Positions 46,955-55,544 of a stretch of 64,000 bases of DNA are shown here, piece after piece; position 1 is the stretch's first letter, and the number at the start of each line of letters is the position of its first letter. The translations under genes were made by a program, and so were the position numbers. The notes under the pieces are model-generated. The model was not told where the DNA came from. It saw only the letters and a program-made list of their open reading frames with translations, and made no database searches. Source of the stretch: Rhizophagus irregularis (taxonomy: Eukaryota; Glomeromycota; Glomeromycetes; Glomerales; Glomeraceae); NCBI RefSeq assembly GCF_026210795.1, contig NC_089451.1:3270001-3334000 (forward strand), in the 5' to 3' direction.

Positions 46955-47155
46955 GTAGGGTAATTCTGTGTGAACTCAATTGAGGTTTTCTGTGTGATCA
47001 ATTGAGAATAATTCTGTGTGAACTCAATTGAGGTTTTCTGTGTGATCAATTGAGAATAGTTCTGTGTGAGCTTTTTCTGTGTGAACTCAATTGAGGTATT
47101 CTGTGTGATCAATTGAGAATAGTTCTGTGTGAACTTTCAAAAACAATTCTGTGTG
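46955..47155 (+). repeat. Leader tandem repeat based on TTCTGTGTGA
   Basis: TTCTGTGTGA occurs nine times, most often in a 48-base compound unit that also contains CTCAATTGAG and GATCAATTGAGAAT. It lies in the untranslated leader, about 530 bases before gag. Confidence 0.85.
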
Positions 47156-47680
47156 AGGGTACCCAAGAAAAATCATGATTAACGTTAACAAAAATTAAAA
47201 TAATGTTTGCTGGACAAATATATTCAAGGAAAGTTATTAAAAATTAATAAGGATATAAATGATAAGAGATTTTGTAGCGTAGTAAAATTATATAAAATGA
47301 CAATACAGGTGTCGAGATTATTAATTAAAGATTATCAAAGCACAGTAAATTTTAGGATATAATAGAATTGGAGGCGTAGTAGGAGCATATGAAAGAGGGA
47401 GATTTGAATCTCCCACTTATTAAATGAATTGTTGACACCGAGGAAAGATACATCAGTCTTGGAAATACAACAAATAATCGGACAAATCAAATATGGATTC
47501 ACACTTCAACCTTAGGTTGGAAAATTTTATGGAATATAAATTTATTTGTACAAACCTGTAAACTACCATACTCAGTAATGAACAAATGAGGTAAAGGCAA
47601 GCCCAGTATAGGTCAAATAAAATATAAAAGAAGGATAAAAAGTAAAAAAATGTGAAAATTTTTAGAGAATTTTATTAAAA

Positions 47681-50600
47681 ATGGAATGGTACCATGTTTG
47701 GAACGCTGGATATATAAACCATAAACAAGAACACGACCTAGGAGTGATAGAACCAGAGGAATGTTTAGCATGTGAAATATGTAACCCAATAGAAAGAGAA
47801 GTATCAGCGGCATTCAAGAAATTTTGGGATGCTTTATTTAAATTTGAGGATACAATACTAATGTACAATAATGTAACACATAAAGAATTATTGAATTTAT
47901 TAAGTATGGACAATAGAGAAAGGGAGGATACAATACATAAGGGAAAATGTAGGAATATAGTAGATAGAATAATTGAATCAATAAGGTACAGACAACAACC
48001 AAAAATGAAGGAAAAAGGATTGAGAATAATAATTGTAGTAATTGTAAGGGATTGTATTGAAGGAAACTTGGAAAATGAAGTATTTGATCGATTAATAGGA
48101 TGTCCAGAAATAATGAAACATGGATACATTTTAGAAGATTGGGATGTTAAAAATAGATTTCAAAAGTTTTGGGATTGGTACAACACGATATTGGAAAATG
48201 AAATGAAAGCAATACATGTTAAGAAGTTAGCAATAAAGTTATTCAGGGATTTATTATATGAAGAAACAGAAGATCTGGTGAGGGGAGAAAAGGTAATTGA
48301 ATTGTTACTCCAGATAGAACATCAGAATAGATGTGAGGCAGACACTCAAGAAGGAAAGGATGCATGGAAGAGATTGATACAGAAAGTAAGACAAAGATTT
48401 ATTGACACCAAACAATTTACAAGGGAACCTGAGGACCCAGAAAGTGATAGTCCTGAAAGTTATGAATTAGAGGACAGTGATGGTAGTATACATTATGAAA
48501 TAAAAATAGAGGACAATGTCGAATGGACAGTGGAATTATTAAAAAGAAAAATTGAAGAAATGGGTGGAAGGTTCACTGACAAAGATATACAAAGAATGTG
48601 GGACCTAAAAATAAGGATAGAATTAATATTAACAGAAGACTTTTTAGGTACATTTTTCGAATTAATGAGACTAAGTGATGAAAAATTAAAAGATGAAATA
48701 AATGAATGGTTAACAAAAGAAACATTAATATGTGGAAATTGTAGGAATAGAAAGTTACCTGATATGATAGCAGACATTGGACAATGTAAAAATTGTGAAC
48801 AAAAAGAATTATTAGAATTAAAGGATGACTTAGAAAAACTAGGATACGAATTAAATGTGTCAGAAATAGAGAGAATAAGAAAATTCAGGATAAGCAATAG
48901 TATAATATTAACAACGGAATTTATGGAAAAATATTTTCAGGAAATTGATATGAATGACAAAGAATTAAGGACAAAATTATATGAATGGATCAATGAAAAT
49001 ACCACATTTTGTGATGAATGTGGAATAAGATGGATGAACAATAAATTTGACGAAGGAAAAACCAAGTGTAGGGATTGTGAGAATGACGAAAATGAAATTG
49101 ATATCAGGGTCAAAAGATTAAAACAAATATGTGATGATAATAAAATAGAAATAACTAATGGAGAGTTATTGAGGTTAATCAGTATGGGATATACTGATGG
49201 AGAAATATTGGATCAAGAATTTATTGAAATATTCCAAGGAAATAAAAATGATTTGGAGAAAAATTTAAGGCGGATATTAAATAAATTTCTAAAACAGCAA
49301 GCTGGAATTGGGGATAGTGAAAGCAGTGGAAATGAATCTGATAATGAAAAATCTGATGGATCTGAAAATAAATCAGATGGATCTGGAAAAGACAGAGAAA
49401 TTTTAAATCCAAATGATACCGATAACAATGAAAATTTTGAAGAACCTTATGAAGAAAACATTATAAATAGACCTGGTTTTGACTCAAGTGAAAGTTCAGA
49501 ATCAAATTCTGAGGATAAAAGCGAAATATCTGATTATAATATAGAAAATTTATTTGAAACACCTTTAACACCACCGATACCACCAATCCCACCAATAGTA
49601 CCAATAATTATGGGAGCAACAAGAGCTGAAGTAAGGGAAGATTTTAGAGCGGCTTTACTAGCAGCAACAGGACATGATATAGGAGGTAATTGGGCTGGAT
49701 TAGTCGCAGCCAACCCATTAGCAAATGCAATTGAGGATGCAGGAAATGTAGCTGGAGGAATAATTAGTATGCCACAATTTTATGGAAAGGAAGAAGAAGA
49801 CGTAAACGATTGGGTAAGACAATTTGAAACAGCATTTACTGCCATAGGAAAAGCAGCAGGAGTAAATGGAACTAGACAAGCAGCAATGGCAGCTACCTGT
49901 TTAAAAGGTGCAGCAGCACAATGGTATAATGAAAAGAAGGAAGCAAACAATGGTCATTTGGTAAATTGGCAAGATAACGATAATGATAATGATTTAAAAC
50001 ATAGGATTAAACAAAGATTTACCAGGGAAGATGTTAGAAAAAGGAAAATGTTAGAATTAAGGAAAATAACACAAGGAGTAAATGAAAATGTTGAGGCATA
50101 TACGATAAGGTTTAGACAAATATTAAGGATAGCTACCAGAGGCCATGCATTAGATGATGAATTACAAGTGGATAATTATATCGAAGGATTAACACCAACA
50201 TTGGGATATCAAGTCAGAAGACAAAACCCAGCAAATTTAAATGATGCAGTGAATACAGCAAGGAGAGAGGAGGAAGCTACTAATGAATTAATAAGAAAGA
50301 CACGTGGTATACCAGTTAGTACCCAAAGAAAAGGAATCGATATACAAGATGACAAGTCAAAGAATATATTTGAAAAACCATTGGAGAAAAATTATGAGGA
50401 TGACCTTGCCGACATGTTTAAAAAATTAGAGGTAAAATTAGTAAATCAACTTGGAGGGCAAAGGAGACCACCAAACAATAATAATAGACAAGGACCACCA
50501 CCTCGAGCATGTTATAATTGTAAACAACCAGGACATTATGCAAATGAATGTAGGGTAAATAATGGTCAAAGAAACTATGGAAGACCAAATAATCAAAATT

Positions 50601-51268
50601 ATAATAGAAGATCAAATAACTATAATGGAAGACCAAATAACCATAACAGACCACCAAACCACCAAAACAATAATCGAGGATTCAATGTAGTGGAATATGA
50701 TAATTATAATGACCAATATGACCAATATGATTATGATAGTCAGGATTATCAGGATAATTATGATCAAGGATATAGTTATGACGACCCGTATTATCAAGAT
50801 AATGATGTAACATTTAACCATGTTGATCAAGATTTTTATACCGGTGAAAGACAAACGAGAAGTAACATAAAAAATAGGTCAAGTAATCGAGATATAGATA
50901 TGGAAATTGACCAAGAACAAACACGAAGAAGGAATAATAAATATGCAAGCCAAGAGGAAAGGGCAGCAGCATTACCAAAAAGAGGATTCACTGATGAAAG
51001 TCTGAGGAAGGCACAAGAAGTAAGGAGAAATAATAATACATGTGGAAATTGTGGACAAAGAGGTCACTATGCAAAACAATGTAAAAATGAACGTGTTAAA
51101 GGTATCCATAGGACAAGCGCATTTCAGAGGAACACACCAGAATATAACATAATAGAGGATCTGAAAAATACCAGAGCAAATGCAACCTTTTCACAAATTA
51201 TAAACATGAGTCCAGAGCAAAGGAAAATATATTATGAAGGAATGAGAAGGTATCCACAAACAGATTGA
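47681..51268 (+). CDS. gag: Gag polyprotein with long N-terminal extension
   Basis: 1195 aa. Residues from about 644 onward are a standard retrotransposon Gag: a helical core with Trp-Val-Arg-Gln-Phe-Glu-Thr and Ala-Ala-Ala-Gln-Trp-Tyr, then a basic Asn/Arg-rich region and two CCHC zinc knuckles (Cys944-Tyr-Asn-Cys...His...Cys and Cys1121-Gly-Asn-Cys...His...Cys). The first 640 residues are not typical. They hold a Cys-Leu-Ala-Cys-Glu-Ile-Cys cluster near 30 and about three related units of roughly 90 residues (from about 285 to 545). The first two units each end in a four-Cys cluster (Cys351-x2-Cys...Cys-x2-Cys372; Cys444-x2-Cys...Cys-x2-Cys466). An acidic Ser/Asp/Glu linker and a Pro-rich segment follow. 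Gag forms the particle and binds RNA; the extension's role is unknown. The stop is TGA followed by CTA, with protease in the same frame beyond. Confidence 0.93.
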   Translation: MEWYHVWNAGYINHKQEHDLGVIEPEECLACEICNPIEREVSAAFKKFWDALFKFEDTILMYNNVTHKELLNLLSMDNREREDTIHKGKCRNIVDRIIESIRYRQQPKMKEKGLRIIIVVIVRDCIEGNLENEVFDRLIGCPEIMKHGYILEDWDVKNRFQKFWDWYNTILENEMKAIHVKKLAIKLFRDLLYEETEDLVRGEKVIELLLQIEHQNRCEADTQEGKDAWKRLIQKVRQRFIDTKQFTREPEDPESDSPESYELEDSDGSIHYEIKIEDNVEWTVELLKRKIEEMGGRFTDKDIQRMWDLKIRIELILTEDFLGTFFELMRLSDEKLKDEINEWLTKETLICGNCRNRKLPDMIADIGQCKNCEQKELLELKDDLEKLGYELNVSEIERIRKFRISNSIILTTEFMEKYFQEIDMNDKELRTKLYEWINENTTFCDECGIRWMNNKFDEGKTKCRDCENDENEIDIRVKRLKQICDDNKIEITNGELLRLISMGYTDGEILDQEFIEIFQGNKNDLEKNLRRILNKFLKQQAGIGDSESSGNESDNEKSDGSENKSDGSGKDREILNPNDTDNNENFEEPYEENIINRPGFDSSESSESNSEDKSEISDYNIENLFETPLTPPIPPIPPIVPIIMGATRAEVREDFRAALLAATGHDIGGNWAGLVAANPLANAIEDAGNVAGGIISMPQFYGKEEEDVNDWVRQFETAFTAIGKAAGVNGTRQAAMAATCLKGAAAQWYNEKKEANNGHLVNWQDNDNDNDLKHRIKQRFTREDVRKRKMLELRKITQGVNENVEAYTIRFRQILRIATRGHALDDELQVDNYIEGLTPTLGYQVRRQNPANLNDAVNTARREEEATNELIRKTRGIPVSTQRKGIDIQDDKSKNIFEKPLEKNYEDDLADMFKKLEVKLVNQLGGQRRPPNNNNRQGPPPRACYNCKQPGHYANECRVNNGQRNYGRPNNQNYNRRSNNYNGRPNNHNRPPNHQNNNRGFNVVEYDNYNDQYDQYDYDSQDYQDNYDQGYSYDDPYYQDNDVTFNHVDQDFYTGERQTRSNIKNRSSNRDIDMEIDQEQTRRRNNKYASQEERAAALPKRGFTDESLRKAQEVRRNNNTCGNCGQRGHYAKQCKNERVKGIHRTSAFQRNTPEYNIIEDLKNTRANATFSQIINMSPEQRKIYYEGMRRYPQTD

Positions 51269-51808
51269 CTACAAGAATCAATGAACAACATTGAAGCAGA
51301 ACACTTAACTGCATTAAGGGGTAAATTAATAATAAATCAAGAATTAAAGGACGTAATGTTTGATACAGGAGCAGCAGTAAATGTAATAACTAGTCAGATA
51401 ATGGATGAAATGGACCTAAAAATTGAGGAACCAAGTACAGTAAGATGTGTGATGATAAATGAGGATAAATTAGCATCTAGGGGTACCACGACAATATACA
51501 TACAATTTGGGGATAAGGAAATACCCATTAAGGTTGAAGTAATTGATTCAGGAAAAAACGAAATTGTGTTAGGAAATGGAGTATTAGATATGTTCAAAGC
51601 AAATATAGATTACACAGATAAAACAATAATAATTAGAATAAATGATGAAACTATGGATATACCAGTAAAATACACACAAAGGACCATTAAAGGGTTTGAA
51701 GAAACATTTGATGAAGAGGAAATATTAGAAGAATTATACCAGGATGAATTGTATAACATATATGAAGATGACCATGAAGGTCAGGAAGATGAAAATTTTA
51801 AAATATAA
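51269..51808 (+). CDS. pro: Retrotransposon aspartic protease
   Basis: Directly after the gag TGA and in the same frame; the first ATG is at 51281. The active-site triad Asp-Thr-Gly-Ala lies in Met-Phe-Asp-Thr-Gly-Ala-Ala-Val-Asn, and a hydrophobic strand plus Val-Leu-Gly-Asn-Gly corresponds to the second part of the fold. The C-terminal tail is very acidic. It cleaves the Gag and Pol precursors. Translation is likely by readthrough of the UGA-CUA stop; internal initiation at 51281 is the alternative. It ends at TAA 51806-51808. Confidence 0.88.
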   Translation, partial: LQESMNNIEAEHLTALRGKLIINQELKDVMFDTGAAVNVITSQIMDEMDLKIEEPSTVRCVMINEDKLASRGTTTIYIQFGDKEIPIKVEVIDSGKNEIVLGNGVLDMFKANIDYTDKTIIIRINDETMDIPVKYTQRTIKGFEETFDEEEILEELYQDELYNIYEDDHEGQEDENFKI

Positions 51809-53283
51809 GTCTTGGTCAGAATGATACTGAAGAGACGATAAAGAAGCACAAAAATGACCATGAAAAATTTACTGAAAAATTTAAAGTAGGGGACATAACC
51901 AATGAACAAAAAGGTAAATTAAAGGTATTAGTAGAAAAATATAAGGATATATTTGAGTACGATGGTGAAAAATATAATAGGACAAACCTAGTAAAACATG
52001 AAATCAGATTAAAAGGGGGTACTGAACCAATAGCCCAAAAGAGGTACAAAGAAAATGATGAAAAAGGTAAATTCATCAGAAAAGAGGTCGACGAGATGAT
52101 AAAATTGGGAAAAATTAGAGAATCTAGAAGTCCATGGTCTTCACCAGTGACTTTAGCAGGGAAAAAGTCGGGAAATTATAGATTTTGCATCGACTATAGA
52201 AAATTAAATAAAGTTACAATAACAGATGCATATCCATTACCGAGGATTGATGAACAACTAGAAAGGATAAGTTCAGGAAAATGGTTTACCAGTCTAGATT
52301 TAGCATCAGGGTTTAATCAGATAGAAATGGCTGAGGAAGATATTGAGAAAACAGCATTTATATGCTCAGCAGGATTATATGAATATAATGTCATGCCATT
52401 TGGGTTAACAAATGCGCCTGCAAGTTTTCAAAGGTTAATGGATAAAGTATTAAAGGAGTACCTAAATGAATTTGTGATAGTATACATTGATGATATAATG
52501 ATATATTCAGAAAATTTTGAAGACCACCTAAAACACATAAAGTTAGTATTAGAAAAATTAAAGGAAGCCAGTTTAATACTAAAGTTAAAGAAATGTATAT
52601 TTGGAAAAACAGAAGTAGAATTTTTAGGACATGTAGTTGGTAAAAATGGATTAAAACCAAGTCCAGGAAAGGTTGAAAAGATACAAAAATTAACAGCACC
52701 TATAAATATAAAAGGTGTAAGGTCAATATTAGGATTATGTACGTATTATAGAAAATTTATTAAAGACTTTTCAAAAATAGTAAAACCAATAACGTCTTTA
52801 TTGAGAAAAGATGAAAAGTTTGAATGGGGCATCAAACAACATGAAGCATTAGAAATATTAAAAAGGAAATTAACCGAAGAACCGGTGTTAAGACAACCAG
52901 ATTGGACAAGGAAATTTATATTAATCACAGATGCTTCAGGAATAGGATTAGGGGCAGTGTTAGCTCAAAAAGATGATAAAGGTCAAGAATACGTAATAGA
53001 ATATGCCAGTAAAAGTTTAAACAGGACAGAACAAAGATGGCCAATAACCGAACAAGAATGTTATGCAATTGTATGGGGAATACAACATTTCCATAAATAC
53101 TTGATCAATAGAAAATTTGAGGTAGTAACAGACCATGCAGCTTTGAAGGGATTAATGACTGCAAAAGTACCAAAAGGAAAGAGATCAAGATGGGTCATGG
53201 AATTAGAACAGTATGATTTTGAAATAACTCATAGACCAGGAAAAGAAAATAAAAATGCAGATGCCTTATCAAGGATAATATAA
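51802..53283 (+). CDS. pol: Reverse transcriptase and RNase H
   Basis: The frame is open from 51802, -1 relative to protease. The first ATG is at 52096, but conserved pre-RT sequence upstream (Lys-Tyr-Lys-Asp-Ile-Phe and His-Glu-Ile-Arg-Leu) shows that translation should start earlier. Reverse transcriptase motifs: Ser-Pro-Trp-Ser-Ser-Pro, Arg-Phe-Cys-Ile-Asp-Tyr-Arg, Ser-Leu-Asp-Leu-Ala-Ser-Gly, Met-Pro-Phe-Gly-Leu-Thr-Asn-Ala-Pro and the catalytic Tyr-Ile-Asp-Asp (52483-52494). RNase H follows with Thr-Asp-Ala-Ser, Glu-Gln-Glu-Cys-Tyr-Ala, Thr-Asp-His-Ala and Asn-Ala-Asp-Ala-Leu-Ser. No clear slippery heptamer is seen at the protease-RT junction. It copies the element RNA into DNA. Confidence 0.93.
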   Translation, partial: NISLGQNDTEETIKKHKNDHEKFTEKFKVGDITNEQKGKLKVLVEKYKDIFEYDGEKYNRTNLVKHEIRLKGGTEPIAQKRYKENDEKGKFIRKEVDEMIKLGKIRESRSPWSSPVTLAGKKSGNYRFCIDYRKLNKVTITDAYPLPRIDEQLERISSGKWFTSLDLASGFNQIEMAEEDIEKTAFICSAGLYEYNVMPFGLTNAPASFQRLMDKVLKEYLNEFVIVYIDDIMIYSENFEDHLKHIKLVLEKLKEASLILKLKKCIFGKTEVEFLGHVVGKNGLKPSPGKVEKIQKLTAPINIKGVRSILGLCTYYRKFIKDFSKIVKPITSLLRKDEKFEWGIKQHEALEILKRKLTEEPVLRQPDWTRKFILITDASGIGLGAVLAQKDDKGQEYVIEYASKSLNRTEQRWPITEQECYAIVWGIQHFHKYLINRKFEVVTDHAALKGLMTAKVPKGKRSRWVMELEQYDFEITHRPGKENKNADALSRII

Positions 53284-53316
53284 ATAGTTGGGTAAAAGAG
53301 TTACTTTTCAAAAAAA

Positions 53317-53556
53317 ATGGAACAGGTGGTAAGAAATACAAATCATAAAATAAAGGATATAATCAAAAATTTAGAAGGTATAACAAAGGAATTAAACAGG
53401 ATAAATTATAACTATAAATACAAAGCCGAAAATTTTGAGGATAGTGAGGAAAGACCACTAATTTTGGAAACCCAAAAGGAAATATTACAAATAGAGGTGA
53501 TATTAAGTAAAGTAAACAGGCTAAAATTATCAGAATTATGTAAAAATGGGACCTAA
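53317..53556 (+). CDS. Small ORF between RNase H and kinase-integrase, unrecognised
   Basis: 79 codons, in the same frame as reverse transcriptase but after TAA stops at 53281 and 53293. The product is Lys/Asn/Glu/Leu-rich and predicted helical, possibly coiled coil; no family is recognised. Its last bases overlap the start of the next ORF by 11 bases (ATG at 53546, stop at 53554-53556). This arrangement is compatible with termination-reinitiation. It could also be a linker of a formerly continuous polyprotein. Confidence 0.5.
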   Translation: MEQVVRNTNHKIKDIIKNLEGITKELNRINYNYKYKAENFEDSEERPLILETQKEILQIEVILSKVNRLKLSELCKNGT

Positions 53557-54922
53557 AATAATAATCATATGTGGAGTTGACGGTACTGGAAAAACATTCA
53601 TTGTAAATAAACTTATAAAAGAATTTAAAAAAGTAGGACAAAGTGTGAGGTTTAACACCTTTAAAAGGAGAAGAGAGGACAATGATAAGTATAAAATGCC
53701 AAAGAAAGGTATAGAATGGGAATTCAGGAAGGAAGTTGTTGAACAAATCAACAGGAGAATGGAAGAACATGATAATGAGGATTGGTTAATATTGGATAAA
53801 AGTCCTTATAGTGAATATTTTTATCAACAAACACCATCATTCGACAGAGGATACATAACAAGATATGAGAATCACCTATTAGAGAAGGAAATATTTAGGA
53901 ACAAAAAGATAATCGATGAATCAATAGTGATATTTTTAGAAAATGAAAAATGTTGGGAAAATTACAAGGGTAGAGAATATTCGAAAAAGGATCAAGGACA
54001 TAAGACATCATACCCATTATTAAATGAAGAGAGATATATGGAAATGGTGAAATCATTTAAAGAATGTCAAGATATTTACGAAGGAGAAAAATATGCTAAT
54101 ATTAAAATATCAAATAATGACACAGATTGGGAAAGAGTATATAATAAAATAATAGAATTAGATGGAGATAAACCACCAATAGAGGTTAAAAATGTTGAGA
54201 TTAAGGATAACATCAGAGTAACTGATGGTAAAAAGTATATTGAGAAAAATGGTAAAAACATCAGAATAATAGAAGACTTTGAAAAGATGGGAGCACTATA
54301 TTTAGCTCACGGTCATGAATTATCGGCACATATGGGAATCAAAAGTACTTATGATAATTTAAAAGATAAATATTATTGGGAAAATATGCTGAATGATGTT
54401 GAAAGATATGTAAGGACATGTGATGAATGTCAAAGAAGAGGAAAACCACAAGGGAAAAATGAATTACACCCAATTAAAGTAGTAGAACCATGGTATCAAA
54501 TCGGGATTGACTTCGTTGGACCATTGAACACGACAGCAAATGGTAATAAATACATCATAGTAGCAATGGATTATTTTACAAAATGGCCAGAAGCCAAAGC
54601 AGTAAAAGAAGCAACTGCCAAAGAAGTATCAAAATTTATTTATGAAGACATCATTTGTAGACATGGATGTCCAATGAAAATATTGAGTGATAGAGGAAGT
54701 CATTTCAATAATGAAATGATTAAGGAATTAATGGAAAAATTCAAAATTAAATGGAATTTTTCTACAAGTTATCATCCAGAGACAAACGGACTTGTTGAAA
54801 GATTCAACCGAACATTAGGTCAAGCATTAGCAAAGTTATCAACTAAGGATGATTGGGATCAAAAGATAGCACCCATATTATTTGCCTACAGAAATAAAAA
54901 GCACAGTTCAACAAAAATTTGA
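53546..54922 (+). CDS. Thymidylate-kinase-like domain fused to integrase
   Basis: 458 codons. Residues 1-205 form a P-loop kinase: a beta strand (Lys-Ile-Ile-Ile-Ile-Cys), Walker A Gly10-Val-Asp-Gly-Thr-Gly-Lys16-Thr17, then Asp84-Lys-Ser-Pro-Tyr-Ser-Glu-Tyr-Phe-Tyr-Gln, which lines up with the Asp-Arg-Tyr...Ser...Tyr-Gln nucleoside-binding motif of dTMP kinases, and a Tyr-Lys-Gly-Arg lid-like segment near 140. Residues 205-300 lead into the integrase HHCC finger (His257, His262, Cys292, Cys295). The integrase core has Asp322, Asp382 and Glu418, the last two 35 residues apart. The kinase would convert dTMP (or a related monophosphate) to the diphosphate. A TGA at 54920-54922 ends the ORF within the usual integrase sequence; the C-terminal part continues in frame beyond it. 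Confidence 0.88.
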   Translation: MGPKIIIICGVDGTGKTFIVNKLIKEFKKVGQSVRFNTFKRRREDNDKYKMPKKGIEWEFRKEVVEQINRRMEEHDNEDWLILDKSPYSEYFYQQTPSFDRGYITRYENHLLEKEIFRNKKIIDESIVIFLENEKCWENYKGREYSKKDQGHKTSYPLLNEERYMEMVKSFKECQDIYEGEKYANIKISNNDTDWERVYNKIIELDGDKPPIEVKNVEIKDNIRVTDGKKYIEKNGKNIRIIEDFEKMGALYLAHGHELSAHMGIKSTYDNLKDKYYWENMLNDVERYVRTCDECQRRGKPQGKNELHPIKVVEPWYQIGIDFVGPLNTTANGNKYIIVAMDYFTKWPEAKAVKEATAKEVSKFIYEDIICRHGCPMKILSDRGSHFNNEMIKELMEKFKIKWNFSTSYHPETNGLVERFNRTLGQALAKLSTKDDWDQKIAPILFAYRNKKHSSTKI

Positions 54923-55327
54923 CCATTTTATCTGACATATGGAAGAAATGTACGGACAATAATGGATGAAGATATCAAAGGAATCAACCTAAGTGACAGA
55001 ATAGTTGGATTATTAGAAGAATTACCAAAAATCCGATATGAAGCCAAAGAACAAATATTAAAATCTCAAATAAAACAAAAAGAGTATCATGACAGAAAAA
55101 TAATTAAAGAACATACCTTTGGAATTGGAGATAAAATATTACTTTATGATAAAGCCAAAGCACAACAATTATCTGGAAAATTGGAATCAAAATGGTTGGG
55201 ACCATTTTACATTCATGAAATACTACCAAACGGAGCCTACAAAATTAAAGATATTAAGGGTGTAATCAAGAAAACACCTGTAAATGGAGAATTATTAAAG
55301 ACTTACCATACACCGATGAGTAAATGA
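54923..55327 (+). CDS. Integrase C-terminal region after an in-frame TGA
   Basis: Same frame as the kinase-integrase ORF. It begins Pro-Phe-Tyr-Leu-Thr-Tyr-Gly-Arg, the conserved segment that normally follows directly on the integrase core. It continues with a Gln-Lys-Glu-Tyr-His-Asp-Arg helix, a Gly-Asp-Lys-Ile-Leu-Leu beta strand, Lys-Leu-Glu-Ser-Lys-Trp-Leu-Gly-Pro-Phe-Tyr and a Lys-Thr-Tyr-His end at TAA... position 55325-55327 (TGA). An internal ATG is at 54962. As written it is separated from the core by the TGA at 54920. Confidence 0.8.
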   Translation, partial: PFYLTYGRNVRTIMDEDIKGINLSDRIVGLLEELPKIRYEAKEQILKSQIKQKEYHDRKIIKEHTFGIGDKILLYDKAKAQQLSGKLESKWLGPFYIHEILPNGAYKIKDIKGVIKKTPVNGELLKTYHTPMSK

Positions 55328-55544
55328 TAACCATCATCAATGGACTTAGAAAAATAAAGATAATTTATAATCATGTGAAATAAAATCACATGACATAAAA
55401 ATAATTTTGGAAAAATAGGAAAAATTAATGAAAATTTCCAAAGAAAGACCTAAGTGAAATCCGGTACAAGAAAACCGTGAAATTCAAAGAACACATGACA
55501 AACCACGGGAACAGCCGCAGGACGCAGCTAAGTCAAGTAACAAC

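Noticed and set aside
46909-47112. Minus-strand ORF with repeated Ile-Glu-Phe-Thr-Gln
   Set aside because: Shadow of the TTCTGTGTGA tandem array in the retrotransposon leader.
46955-47155. CRISPR-like array
   Set aside because: Short compound tandem repeat without unique spacers, in a eukaryotic retroelement leader.
47662-48129. 155-codon minus-strand ORF
   Set aside because: Opposite strand of gag; no features of its own.
51790-51808. Programmed -1 frameshift heptamer at the protease-RT junction
   Set aside because: T TTT AAA does not give tandem re-pairing and would meet TAA at 51799 in the -1 frame.
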